From CAYUQT01 sp964596165 (GTDB taxonomy: Bacteria > Planctomycetota > Phycisphaerae > UBA1845 > JAFGLZ01): a stretch of DNA of 64,000 nt. Where the stretch lies: NCBI GenBank assembly GCA_964596165.1, contig CAZQTW010000035.1:1-64000 (forward strand), in the 5' to 3' direction. Both the position numbers and the translations under genes were made by a program. Numbering within the stretch: the first letter of the stretch is position 1; each line of letters begins with the position of its first letter. The notes beneath the pieces are model-generated. The model saw only the letters and a list, made by a program, of their open reading frames with translations, was not told the DNA's origin and made no database searches. This document shows, in pieces, positions 26,412-35,415 of the stretch.

Positions 26412-27551
26412 ATGGTGGAGATGACAAGTCGCGAGCGGCTGATGGCCGCCTACCGCAATAGAGAACCAGATCGCGTGCCAATTCGTATGTGGGGCGTTAC
26501 ACCGAACACGCCGCCCCCGCACCCTAGCTTTCGACCTCTCTGTGAGTTGTCGCGACGTACCGATCTTGTCGGCGAATGGAGCCCGACGAACACGGGTGTC
26601 TTCGGCACTGCCAGCAAAGAAGTCTCGATTCACACCTGCCACCGGCCCTGCCAGGTGGACGGCCACAAGGAAGTCGTGACAGTCGTCAAGACTCCGGCGG
26701 GCGAACTGCGGTCGATCTACTACCAACCCTTAGACCCCGGAATGCCGGGCTACCAGAAGAAATACCTGATCGAATCGGTTCAGGACGCCGAGAGATACCT
26801 GTCCATCCCTTATGTCCAGCCACAAATCGACTGTTCGGGCTTTGCCGCTGCCGACCGAGAGATGGGTGATCGGGGTGTCATTATGTGCCCGGTGGGACCC
26901 GAACCCATGTATCACATCAACTCGCTCATGGGCTCGGAGCTCTTCGCCATTTGGCTAAGGGAGGAACGGGAACTTCTTCGCGAGTTGATCGACACGACAT
27001 TCTTTCGCACGCGGGATTTCCTGGCGCAGGAACTCGCCGCCGACGTAGGGCCCTTGTTTGGCTACGTGGGACCGGAACTCTGCGTGCCGCCGCTGGCTTC
27101 GCCCCAGGACTTCCATGAATTCGTCGTGGACTATGACAAGCTGCTGATCGACATGATCCACGACGCCGGCGGCCTCTGCTGGGTCCATTGTCATGGGAAG
27201 CTGGGACCGGTCATGAAGATGTTCGTCGAGATGGGAGTCGATTGCCTGAATCCCATCGAGCCGCCGCCCATGGGAGACATATCACTTCTAAAAGCCAGAT
27301 CACGCATCGGTGACCATGTGGCACTTGAGGGAAACATCGAACAAGGAGAGTTCTACACGGCGACTCCCCAACGCATGGAGGAACTGGTCCGAAAGGCCAT
27401 CTTCGAAGGTGGACCAGAGGGCGGCTTCGTCCTCTGCCCCACTTCCAGTCCGTGGCAGTCGGCCACTATCGATCAGAAGACAATCGACAACTACGTTGCC
27501 TTCGTCGAGGCCGGGCTGAAACACGGCCGGTATCCGATCGAGACCGACTAG
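26412..27551 (+). CDS. uroporphyrinogen decarboxylase (URO-D) family protein, methyltransferase-like
   Basis: A 379-residue TIM-barrel protein of the URO-D superfamily. It starts MTSRERLMAAYRNREPDRVPI, the usual opening of these proteins, and carries the metal-binding-like motif VHCHGKLG (about residues 257-264) and LEGNIEQGEFYTATP near the C-terminus. Members of this branch (MtaA/MtbA/CmuA-like) move methyl groups between corrinoid proteins and coenzymes, while true HemE decarboxylates uroporphyrinogen; the CmuA-like His/Cys pattern favours methyl transfer. No corrinoid protein lies next to it. An ATG at 26421 is an alternative start. A short GC hairpin follows the stop (about 27572-27590). 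Confidence 0.82.
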   Translation: MVEMTSRERLMAAYRNREPDRVPIRMWGVTPNTPPPHPSFRPLCELSRRTDLVGEWSPTNTGVFGTASKEVSIHTCHRPCQVDGHKEVVTVVKTPAGELRSIYYQPLDPGMPGYQKKYLIESVQDAERYLSIPYVQPQIDCSGFAAADREMGDRGVIMCPVGPEPMYHINSLMGSELFAIWLREERELLRELIDTTFFRTRDFLAQELAADVGPLFGYVGPELCVPPLASPQDFHEFVVDYDKLLIDMIHDAGGLCWVHCHGKLGPVMKMFVEMGVDCLNPIEPPPMGDISLLKARSRIGDHVALEGNIEQGEFYTATPQRMEELVRKAIFEGGPEGGFVLCPTSSPWQSATIDQKTIDNYVAFVEAGLKHGRYPIETD

Positions 27552-27697
27552 TCAACTCGTTCGAACCCCGACGTCCGACCGACGGACGCATCGCCAGGCC
27601 ACGGTCTCGGCGCGAATCGACTCTATGAAGCGGGACCCCCGAGAATCAGCCTCCGCAAGAGGAACACCGGCGGTTGCCGCACATCACGACATTCGCA

Positions 27698-27877
27698 TCA
27701 AATCCAGACGCCGACAAGCCGCGCGACCAACGCCAGCGTGCTCGCAACATCACCACCGTAGTAACCGGAGTAGTGCGAGAAATCACCGCTATCGCAGCCG
27801 CCGCAGCCGTTCATCGTGGCGCCACCCGCCGTGAGAAACATCGCCAACTTGACAAGTCCCATCCTGGCTCGATTCAT
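27698..27877 (-). CDS. small exported protein, 59 residues
   Basis: A frame too short for usual gene finders. ATG at 27877 with GAGGAG eight bases upstream. The product starts MNRARMGLVKLAMFLTAGG, a basic N-terminus plus hydrophobic stretch, continues to TMNGCGGC (Cys at residues 25 and 28), then a Gly/Ser/Tyr-rich segment (SHYSGYYGGD) and a hydrophobic C-terminal helix (STLALVARLVGVWI). This suggests an exported, possibly lipid-anchored or disulfide-bearing peptide. A good promoter lies 55-85 bases upstream. It resembles in layout the 73-residue protein at 50629-50850. Function unknown. Confidence 0.6.
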   Translation of the reverse strand: MNRARMGLVKLAMFLTAGGATMNGCGGCDSGDFSHYSGYYGGDVASTLALVARLVGVWI

Positions 27878-27932
27878 CGGTCGATCTCCTCATACAGGCA
27901 ACGACATTCGTCCAGCCATTCTTTCCAATGAT

Positions 27933-27961
27933 ATTATATATCACATTGGGAACTATTTCAA
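27933..27961 (-). promoter_or_regulatory. strong sigma-70-type promoter
   Basis: On the minus strand TTGAAA (27961-27956) and a perfect TATAAT (27938-27933) are 17 bases apart, in a notably AT-rich stretch (about 27920-28080) within a GC-rich window. It points at the 59-residue gene that begins at 27877. Confidence 0.65.
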
Positions 27962-28055
27962 GTTGTCAACCAAATTGCTCTCGCATAAAGTATGCCTGCC
28001 CTGTACGGAGTTGTACACATAAGCCATTATAATATAACGTTCTACAATCTTATGC

Positions 28056-28979
28056 CTAGGAAGGAACAAAAATCTGTCCACGCATGGATACAACGCACTG
28101 ACCCCCTACGATCGTCCGATAACCTGAGGAATTGCCGCTTCGGACCAACACGCGAGCGAGTCCGACCCTTCCGGTTGAATCGCCCTGGATCGACGTAACG
28201 GCGGCGGTTTCGCCCACCATCGCCAGCGATCCCGTGACGACAAGGTAGGCGGCCAGCGGTCCTTGGAGGCTGGCCGTTAGCGTGTCCTCATTCACCCCTT
28301 CCGCCGGCGCAAAGCATCTCGACTGGACGTGGATGGAGTCGCTGAGAGTATCCAATGTGGCCACGCACCAGGCGCGAATCGATCGGCGGCGGCTGAAATC
28401 GGCAAGGGACGCGAAATCCGGCTTGGCGTCATTCAGGCCCAAGCGACTCTTGACAAACAGGAGCACATCTCGGTCCTGGGTCTGCATGGCCGGCATGGCT
28501 ACATCAATGATTGAAGGGTCCATACCAAGCAATCCGGCCGTCTTCGTCTGATCGTGATGCAGTTTCTTCAAGGTGGGTTGAGGTAGGTCAAGCCATACGA
28601 GGAACTCGTCCTCATCGCGCCGAATGCGCTCGCAACGGATTCTGTGAAGCCCGGTGCACGTCTCGATCGGCAACGAACTGTCGGGTTCCTCGAGCAGCAG
28701 GACAAACCGACCCATCCGGACGAGCGCCGTCACGGCCGCCAAGATCCCGTGACCGGAGAAGGAGGACTCCCTGGAGGGTGCGAATGTACGAAGCTTCACG
28801 GCCGCATTCGGTCGCGTGGAGGGCAACACAAACACGGTTTCGGTAAGGTTCGTTTCTCTCGCGATGGCCTGCATCTGCGCATCCGTGAGCCGACTTCCGT
28901 CAACCACAACAGCCGTGGGATTACCCGAGAACGGCTCACTTGCGAAGGCGTCGACGATGAAGTATTCATAGAGTGCCAT
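28056..28979 (-). CDS. PhzF family isomerase/epimerase-like protein
   Basis: A 307-residue protein of the PhzF fold (two diaminopimelate-epimerase-like halves). The opening YFIVDAFASEPFSGNPTAVV and the segment ARETNLTETVFVLPS (about residues 39-53), whose Glu is the catalytic base in PhzF, are clear. The usual GHPT motif reads GHGI (about residue 75). PhzF isomerises dihydro-hydroxyanthranilate in phenazine synthesis, but most homologues have other, unknown roles, and there are no phenazine genes here. The ATG at 28979 has AGGA ten bases upstream. Confidence 0.85.
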   Translation of the reverse strand: MALYEYFIVDAFASEPFSGNPTAVVVDGSRLTDAQMQAIARETNLTETVFVLPSTRPNAAVKLRTFAPSRESSFSGHGILAAVTALVRMGRFVLLLEEPDSSLPIETCTGLHRIRCERIRRDEDEFLVWLDLPQPTLKKLHHDQTKTAGLLGMDPSIIDVAMPAMQTQDRDVLLFVKSRLGLNDAKPDFASLADFSRRRSIRAWCVATLDTLSDSIHVQSRCFAPAEGVNEDTLTASLQGPLAAYLVVTGSLAMVGETAAVTSIQGDSTGRVGLARVLVRSGNSSGYRTIVGGQCVVSMRGQIFVPS

Positions 28980-29143
28980 AGTGGAACATCCTCACGCGGT
29001 CGCGCATCGAAGTCAACGGGAGTCACTGTCCGCGATGGGTTCGCGGGATTGACTCCGGAACTGTACGCACGCGTGGTCGCGTTCAGCGTAATACCCGGTA
29101 AGTGGCTCCCCAATCGCGCATTGTGAATCAAGGAGACCAAGCA

Positions 29144-29947
29144 ATGAAATGCAGACAGGCATGTGTCGGGCTGTGGCTGGCGGCAGGCCTCGCTGTATTG
29201 GTTTGGCAAACGCTTCCCGCGTTCGCGGAAGGCGATTCCAAAGCGACCGTCGGCCAGTCGGCCCCGGGCTTCAAACTCAAGGATGTGTATGGCAAGGAGT
29301 TCTCCCTGGAAGAGTTCAGGGGACATATCGTGGTATTGGAGTGGACGAACTACGAATGCCCTTACGTAAAGGCACATCATCAGGAGAAACAGACAACTCA
29401 GAAGCTCTACGCAAAGTACGCTGATAAGGGCATTGTGTGGTTGGGCATCGACAGCACCCACACCCGAAAACCCGATCAGAACAGGAAATGGGCGGCGGCA
29501 AATCGAATAGCCTATCCGATCTTGCACGACCCCACAGGTTCTGTCGGTCACGCCTATGGGGCGAAGACAACCCCTCATATGTTCGTTATCGACAAGGACG
29601 GTGTACTCGCTTATGCCGGTGCGATTGACGACACGAAGAACACGAACTACGTCGACGCCGCCATCGCTTCACTGTTGGATGGCAAGAAACCTGATAAGAC
29701 GGAGACCAAGCCATACGGATGCAGCGTCAAATACGCGAAGCCTGCAGCGGCATCTCCCGCAGGTGCCGTTCCGGTCAAGACCGCCTCGGCGGACTGCCCA
29801 GCGGCGACCGATTGTACCGCGTTAAAGTCCGGATCATGCGGCCCGTGCCCGAAAGCCGGCTCGGTGAAGTCCGCTGAAAAACCCGTCGGCTGTCCTGCCG
29901 TGACAGCCGACGCAACAGGTTCGTGCTGTGTAAGGGCGGGAGGCTAG
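29144..29947 (+). CDS. exported redoxin (AhpC/TSA-like) with Cys-rich C-terminal tail
   Basis: A 267-residue protein. A signal peptide ends near PAFAEG (residue 28). Residues about 35-185 are a thioredoxin-fold redoxin: VGQSAPGFKLKDVYGKEF, then VLEWTNYECPYVKAHH (Cys about residue 72), then GAKTTPHMFVIDKDG with the cis-Pro. Only one Cys is present at the active site, as in one subfamily of periplasmic redoxins. The last 70 residues are unusual, with eight Cys in pairs and singles (YGCS, ADCP, TDC, SCGPC, GCP, SCC) in an Ala/Lys/Pro-rich context, perhaps binding metal. AAGGAG lies eight bases before the ATG at 29144. The gene at 30124 may belong to the same process. Confidence 0.83.
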   Translation: MKCRQACVGLWLAAGLAVLVWQTLPAFAEGDSKATVGQSAPGFKLKDVYGKEFSLEEFRGHIVVLEWTNYECPYVKAHHQEKQTTQKLYAKYADKGIVWLGIDSTHTRKPDQNRKWAAANRIAYPILHDPTGSVGHAYGAKTTPHMFVIDKDGVLAYAGAIDDTKNTNYVDAAIASLLDGKKPDKTETKPYGCSVKYAKPAAASPAGAVPVKTASADCPAATDCTALKSGSCGPCPKAGSVKSAEKPVGCPAVTADATGSCCVRAGG

Positions 29948-30123
29948 GCCGCTGCACAACAGAACTCGGGAAAGGAGAACCCTGCGGCAGGACGGTCCGA
30001 ACATCCGTCCGACCGAAGCGTGAGACTCGTTTCAGTGGTTGACCTGTCCACCGGGCTCGTAGATGATAGGATCCGGTGTTGACCGTACGGGAACGGTTCT
30101 TGCGCTTCGGGTGAGCAGGGCTG

Positions 30124-31143
30124 ATGACGACACACACCAACCCTCATCGACATGCGCTGTGGTGGCTTGCGGCGACGGTCGGGCTTCTGGCCGGTTGTGA
30201 GGAAGACCTAAGGAGAGTCCCACCCCCCCGATGGCCCGCGCCTCCGGAACCCACCACATTCATCTATCCTGAGGACCCGCCCGTTGCAAATGCGGACGGT
30301 ATCGAAACCCTGTTGAGCGGCTACCGCCGCCAAGGCTACGTTGTGCTTCTGGACGTCTGGGCCACATGGTCCCGGGCAAGCTGCGAACGGTTTCCTCAAA
30401 TCATCGATCTGTACCGTCAATTGCGGCCCGAAGGTTTTCAGTGCATTGCACTAGCCTTTGACAATCCCGGTTTGTGGAACGTTCAGATCGCCTCGTTTCT
30501 GCGAAGCATGCGGTGCGGATACCCCTGCCTGATCGTGCCGCCTTCGAGCCAAAGCGATGTGGCTGAACGACTGGGCCAGGAGTGGACGGGGTCGGTGCCG
30601 GCCAGGCTCATATTCGATCGCGACGGACAACTGGCCGCGGAATTGCTGACGGAAGAGGCCATCAAGACGACAGCAGAAGTCGTGCGGGCGGTACTCGCCG
30701 GCGAATACAAGGGTCCCAAGCCAATCCGAAAGCCCGATGACAGCCGCGTGATCGCTCGTTCGCGAATGTTGGATGTGTCGGCCGACAAGACCGTCGCCCA
30801 GCCGACCTCCCGGTGGACATCCCTCGACATGATTGAGGCGATGGCCCGGTCGATTGCCGATCAGAGCGAGGGGACCATCGACTGGTCCAAGGCGCGAGTA
30901 GCGGTGCTGCCGTTCAACCTGGTCGGAAGACCGGACAACGAGGCCGCCGGCAAGACGCTCGCCGACGCCGTGGCCCGGATCCTGGCGGCCAGGCATCCCG
31001 AATCCGTGGTCGATCGTCAGGAAGCCGATGATCTCATCGCCCGGTACAAGTTGACGCCCATGGCCGTCGAATATGACCCCAGCCTGCTGGCCGGAAAGGC
31101 CAACTGGACGCACATCATCACAGGCACACTCCAGTCGCGTTAA
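30124..31143 (+). CDS. lipoprotein with thioredoxin-like domain and C-terminal FlgO/CsgG-like domain
   Basis: A 339-residue protein with a type II signal peptide (lipobox LLAGC, Cys about residue 25). Residues about 55-200 resemble TlpA/ResA, but the active site reads WATWSRASC instead of W-C-x-x-C, so only one Cys remains and normal disulfide exchange is unlikely. The C-terminal 110 residues (RVAVLPFNLVG, then VARILAARHPESVVDRQE) resemble the NTPase-like alpha/beta unit of FlgO/CsgG-type lipoproteins. The combination is unusual. It lies 176 bases after the redoxin gene. Its stop codon overlaps that of the converging S1 gene. Confidence 0.72.
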   Translation: MTTHTNPHRHALWWLAATVGLLAGCEEDLRRVPPPRWPAPPEPTTFIYPEDPPVANADGIETLLSGYRRQGYVVLLDVWATWSRASCERFPQIIDLYRQLRPEGFQCIALAFDNPGLWNVQIASFLRSMRCGYPCLIVPPSSQSDVAERLGQEWTGSVPARLIFDRDGQLAAELLTEEAIKTTAEVVRAVLAGEYKGPKPIRKPDDSRVIARSRMLDVSADKTVAQPTSRWTSLDMIEAMARSIADQSEGTIDWSKARVAVLPFNLVGRPDNEAAGKTLADAVARILAARHPESVVDRQEADDLIARYKLTPMAVEYDPSLLAGKANWTHIITGTLQSR

Positions 31144-32630
31144 CAGAGCCAGCCGCCGTTACCGCTATCGAGGCCGCCGCGAAGTGGTCGTTTGCGCTTT
31201 TTCGCCTTGGCGTCTTTGTCCGGGGTGGGTGTCGCCTCGGCCTCCTTCGGCTGGTCGGCCTTGGCCCCCTTAAGTGAGAGCGACAATCGCTGTCCTTCCA
31301 CGTCGATCGACAGGACGCGGGCCTGCACCTCTTGCCCGGGTTGGACCACATCGGCCACACGCTTGACGTGGTGATCCGCCAGTTGCGAGATGTGCACCAG
31401 GCCTTCGATGCCCGGCTCGACCTCGATAAACGCCCCGAAGTCGGTCAATCGCGTCACCTTTCCCGTGACGACTTGCTCGGGCGCAAACCGAAGCGCGGCG
31501 CCCGTCCACGGGTTTTCCTGGACCTGCCGCATGCCGAGCGACATCCGACGCTTTTCGGGATCGACTTGAAGCACCACGGCATCGATAATGCTGCCCTCCT
31601 GAACCACCTCCGACGGGTGGCGGACCCGCTTGACCCAGCTCATCTCGCTGATGGGCACCAAGCCCTCGAGTCCGGGCTCCACCTCGACGAACGCCCCGAA
31701 TTCCGCCAGCCGGGTGACACGCCCCTTGATCTGCTGGCCGGCCTGGTATCGATCGGCCACACCGGTCCAAGGATTGGCGAGGATTTGCTTGAGGCCGAGC
31801 GAGATGCGGTCCTTCTCGCGATCGATCTTCAGGACCTTCACCTCGATCTGCTGGCCGGGTTGGACAACCTCTTTGGCGTCCTTGACCCGCGACCAGCTCA
31901 TGTCGCTGATGTGCAACAAGCCGTCAACGCCGCCCAGGTCGACGAATGCCCCGTAGGGCGTGATTGACCTGACGGTGCCGCTCCGAATCTGACCTTCCGC
32001 AAGTTCGGTCATTAGTTGGTCGCGAGCAACGGCTCGTTCCTTCTCGATCTGTTTGCGGCGGCTGATGACGACGTTCTCGTCGGCGCGGTCGACCTGCGTC
32101 ACCACGGCTCTTATCGTCTGCTGCAAGAAGATGGAAATATCGTGAACGTGAGCGACATCCACCTGGCTGGCAGGCATAAACGCACGGATGCCCTGGATGT
32201 CCACTTCGAGGCCGCCTTTGTTCATACCGGTGACGCGACCCTCGACCACGGCGCCGGGTTTGAGGCTCGCCCACAAGTTCTCGAGCTGGGCCTTGCGCTT
32301 GCTGACGATGAACAGTCCGTCGCGCTCGTCGAATCGCTCGATGAAGATGTCGATCAGCGTGCCGGGCGCCACCGACTCGCCCTTATCGAACTCGTTGATC
32401 GACAGCATGCCGGGCGACTTGCCGCCCAGGTCGACGAATACGACGTCGCCGGCGACATGATCGATTCGCGCCTTTCTTAGTGCGGCACTGGCCGGTCGGT
32501 CCTTGCCGACCGCGCCGGGCTCGGCGAGCGACTCGATTTCGTCGATGCTCATCCCGCCAAGCGCCTCTTCCACCTCTCTCTGAAGTTCATCATCAAAAGA
32601 ATCAGACCCGCTCATTACATCAAACCCCAT
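31140..32630 (-). CDS. rpsA: S1 RNA-binding domain protein, ribosomal protein S1-like
   Basis: About 496 residues with five S1 domains (roughly 57-125, 132-197, 213-281, 298-366, 383-451). Typical repeats are GTVRSITPYGAFVDLGGVDG and RVTRLAEFGAFVEVEPG, each followed by LVPISEMSW or LLHISDMSW. Bacterial S1 binds mRNA on the 30S subunit; six domains are usual, so this is a five-domain form as in several phyla. The C-terminus is basic and low-complexity (KAKKRKRPLRGG). ATG at 32630 and ATG at 32615 are both possible; neither has a clear ribosome site. Its TAA and that of the opposing lipoprotein gene share the tetranucleotide TTAA at 31140-31143. Confidence 0.87.
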   Translation of the reverse strand: MGFDVMSGSDSFDDELQREVEEALGGMSIDEIESLAEPGAVGKDRPASAALRKARIDHVAGDVVFVDLGGKSPGMLSINEFDKGESVAPGTLIDIFIERFDERDGLFIVSKRKAQLENLWASLKPGAVVEGRVTGMNKGGLEVDIQGIRAFMPASQVDVAHVHDISIFLQQTIRAVVTQVDRADENVVISRRKQIEKERAVARDQLMTELAEGQIRSGTVRSITPYGAFVDLGGVDGLLHISDMSWSRVKDAKEVVQPGQQIEVKVLKIDREKDRISLGLKQILANPWTGVADRYQAGQQIKGRVTRLAEFGAFVEVEPGLEGLVPISEMSWVKRVRHPSEVVQEGSIIDAVVLQVDPEKRRMSLGMRQVQENPWTGAALRFAPEQVVTGKVTRLTDFGAFIEVEPGIEGLVHISQLADHHVKRVADVVQPGQEVQARVLSIDVEGQRLSLSLKGAKADQPKEAEATPTPDKDAKAKKRKRPLRGGLDSGNGGWLC

Positions 32631-33090
32631 ACGTTGCCGGGTGGGTCCCGGCGACCCTTACGTCGACATGCACCCGGCCGGAAACCGGTAACATGCAAAC
32701 AAACGTTATACGCTAGCCGATTGGCTGGTGGAGGTCTACTGGGAAGGCACGATTTCCGCCGGTGCGGTGGGTAGCCTTGCACCCGCGCCGGACCTCACCG
32801 ATGATATCAACGTCGCGAGGCGCGTCCAATGGTGTCCGATAAGCATGATGCTTCTCGTTCAGATGCGGCGCCACAACCATCCGACCCAGCGCGAAGCGAT
32901 GCCCCCGAGGCAATGGCCATCCATACTTCCATCACGTCTGGAAAACCTGCCGGGGCGCGCAGTATGCAACACCCTGAGGCGGGCGTGTGGCGATCTCCTG
33001 TTATGTCAGGTACGATGCGTAACTCCGTTTCAGCGGCGCCGGAGGGATCCAGAAGGAGGCCTTGGCAGTGCTGTCGGGAGGTCCGCAGCG
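32631..33090. other. intergenic region between divergent genes, no gene seen
   Basis: This 460-base gap must hold the promoters of the S1 gene and of the secreted-enzyme cluster. A 126-codon frame at 32829-33209 has low-complexity sequence and runs into the next gene, so it is not accepted. No promoter pair or riboswitch was recognised with confidence. Confidence 0.5.
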
Positions 33091-35415
33091 ATGAGGTTGA
33101 CCATTATCGCGGGGTGCTTGGCTGTGGTGTCGTGGTTGGGCGGACAATATGGAAAGGCGAACGCGGCCGAGGCCGGCAAACCGGCCATCGCAATCGTCGT
33201 TGCGCCTGATGCTCCCCCATTTGAACGGTTCGCCGCCGATCAACTCACCGATTACATCAAGAAGGTTTACGGTGTGGACGTCGGGCGGCTTGTCGATCCT
33301 TCGACACGCCGCGGCACCCTCTACCTGATCGGCAGCCCCAAGACCAATCCGCACGTTGCCAAGGCGCTGGGAACCGAAACATGGCCCAACCTGAGCGACC
33401 AGGGCATTGTCATCAAACGGCGAAAGCTGAATGGTCAGCCGGCCCTCATCGTCGGCGGTGGCAGTCCCCTCGCAACGCTATGGGCGGTCTATGAACTCGT
33501 CGAGCGATGGGGCGTGACGTATCTGCTTCACGGCGACGTCCTGCCGGCCAAACCTGACCTGCAAGCTGTCGTCAATCTGACCATTCCCGAGCAAGACGTC
33601 GTAATGGAGCCCTCGCTCCGCGTGCGGTGGTGGCGGACGGTCAACGACTTCGCCTGCGGACCCGAGTCGTGGGGCATGGCCGACTACAAGGTTGTCCTCG
33701 GCCAGCTTGCCAAGATGAAGTTCAACCGCATCTTCATGTCGTTGTATCCCTGGCAGCCGTTTGTCGATCCCGTAGTCAAGGGCATCCGCCGAAAGGAGGC
33801 GCATCTCTGGTACAAGTACCATTACCCCATCACGGACGACATGCCCGGCCGCAAGCTGTTCGGCAACGCAACTGAATTCTGGAACCCCGACCTGCCGCGC
33901 GGAGCGAGCCATGAGGAGTTCGTGGCCGCAGGTCAGAAGTTGTGCCACGGAATCACAGGCCTGGCGCAAAGCCTCGGCATGCAGTGCGGCGTAACGGCTT
34001 CGCTGACCGAGTATCCGCCCGAATTCGCATCGCTGCTCAAGGACCCCCAACCCGTCCACCAGCTCGCCAACATGACGATCGGGCCCGGCCCGCAGACGGA
34101 CATCGACGACCCCGACATGACCTCGCTGGCCGGTGCGTTCCTGCAGGCGGCGGTGAACACGTACCCGGAGTGCGATTTCGTCCTCCTGGGTATGCCGGAG
34201 TTCCGTGCGTGGTCCGGCCACTACGAACGAGCCTGGAACGCTCTCGACGCCAAGTACGGTATCGAGAGCGTCTACCCATTGGCCAAGGTGATCGACCAGG
34301 CAAGCAAGCGAACGGGCTACCCCGGCGGCGCCGAGCGGGCGCTCCAGGAAGCCAAGGGCGACATCGTCGCACTCTACTTTTACGACCGGTTGATCAACCA
34401 ACTCGGCGTGCTGAAGGATACGAAACGGCCCGATATCAAGGTGGTGTACAACTGCGTGGCCGAAGAGCTGTTCCCGATCCTGCCGAAGATGATGCACCCC
34501 GGCTGGGAGCTCCTGAACATCGTCGACTATACGGCCAGCCGTGTCCTGGCCCGAAAGGAAGTACTGAAAACTCTGCCCGGCAAGGACGTTCCGGCAAGCA
34601 TGATCTTCACGCTGCACGATGACAATGTCGGCATTCTCCCGCAACTGACCACCGGCTCACTGGTAGAACTCATCAGGGTCATGCGGTCGGCCGATTGGGC
34701 AGGGTTCAGCACGCGGTATTGGCTGATCAGCGACCATGACCTGGCGGTGGGCTGCGTTGCGCGGGCGGCCTGGGAACCGTCGCTGAAACCCGAGGATTAC
34801 TATCGTCGCCAGATCCGTGCGGTCTGCGGAGAACCGGCCGTGCCGAGCATGGTCCAGGCGATGCAAGAACTCGAGAAGCTGACCCTTGCACTTGAAGGAC
34901 CAGGGCTGGGTCTGACGTTTCCCGTGCCGGGGATGATCATGGCGCATTGGCATCGAGGCACGTTGCCCGACTACCTCGTTGAGGTTCGCAACGGCTACAA
35001 AGCGGCGATGGAACTGGTTCGCAAGGCCGATCGGGCCCGTCGCGCGACGCAGGGTCAGCCCGGCTCGCGGGCGCGGTCGGCCGCCGCCGACGAGTATCTC
35101 GGCTACTGGATGGGTCGATTCGCATTCGGTGCGGGGTACATCGACACGATTGAGGCAACGCTGAAGGCAGCGACGGCCCAGGCCGACGCTGAAGAGGCTA
35201 AGAAGGCCGGCAAGACGCAAGAGCACAAGAGCAAGCTCACCGAGGCCGCCAGCCTGGCTGACCAGGCGGCGCAGACCGCATTTCATATGATCGAGACGTT
35301 CGCCGCGGTCGCCCGCGACCAGTCGGATCGAGGCACGGTGGCGATCCTGGCGGAATACGCATGGCGACCCTTGCGCGACAAGGCGAAACAACTTCATTCG
35401 GAGGCGGTAAAATGA
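33091..35415 (+). CDS. secreted TIM-barrel protein with GH67N/hexosaminidase-like N-terminal domain, family unassigned
   Basis: A 774-residue exported protein (signal peptide to about residue 26, AAEAG). Residues about 30-150 resemble the alpha/beta domain that precedes the barrel in GH20, GH67, GH84 and GH115 enzymes (FAADQLTDYIKKVYGV; LIVGGGSPLATLWAVYELVE). A barrel follows (about 165-480: RVRWWRTVNDF, MKFNRIFMSLYPWQPF, DFVLLGMPEFRAW). The C-terminal part is helical. Catalytic residues are not assignable by eye. The ATG at 33091 has GGAGG eight bases upstream. It overlaps the next gene by four bases and opens a four-gene secreted set. An alpha-glucuronidase-like role is one guess; function unknown. 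Confidence 0.75.
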   Translation: MRLTIIAGCLAVVSWLGGQYGKANAAEAGKPAIAIVVAPDAPPFERFAADQLTDYIKKVYGVDVGRLVDPSTRRGTLYLIGSPKTNPHVAKALGTETWPNLSDQGIVIKRRKLNGQPALIVGGGSPLATLWAVYELVERWGVTYLLHGDVLPAKPDLQAVVNLTIPEQDVVMEPSLRVRWWRTVNDFACGPESWGMADYKVVLGQLAKMKFNRIFMSLYPWQPFVDPVVKGIRRKEAHLWYKYHYPITDDMPGRKLFGNATEFWNPDLPRGASHEEFVAAGQKLCHGITGLAQSLGMQCGVTASLTEYPPEFASLLKDPQPVHQLANMTIGPGPQTDIDDPDMTSLAGAFLQAAVNTYPECDFVLLGMPEFRAWSGHYERAWNALDAKYGIESVYPLAKVIDQASKRTGYPGGAERALQEAKGDIVALYFYDRLINQLGVLKDTKRPDIKVVYNCVAEELFPILPKMMHPGWELLNIVDYTASRVLARKEVLKTLPGKDVPASMIFTLHDDNVGILPQLTTGSLVELIRVMRSADWAGFSTRYWLISDHDLAVGCVARAAWEPSLKPEDYYRRQIRAVCGEPAVPSMVQAMQELEKLTLALEGPGLGLTFPVPGMIMAHWHRGTLPDYLVEVRNGYKAAMELVRKADRARRATQGQPGSRARSAAADEYLGYWMGRFAFGAGYIDTIEATLKAATAQADAEEAKKAGKTQEHKSKLTEAASLADQAAQTAFHMIETFAAVARDQSDRGTVAILAEYAWRPLRDKAKQLHSEAVK

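Noticed and set aside
27555..27575. T-arm-like GTTCGAACC suggesting a tRNA
   Set aside because: No matching stems, anticodon arm or acceptor stem could be found around it.
32829..33209. 126-codon plus-strand frame in the S1/enzyme gap
   Set aside because: Low-complexity N-terminus, no ribosome site and overlap with the supported start of the secreted enzyme at 33091.
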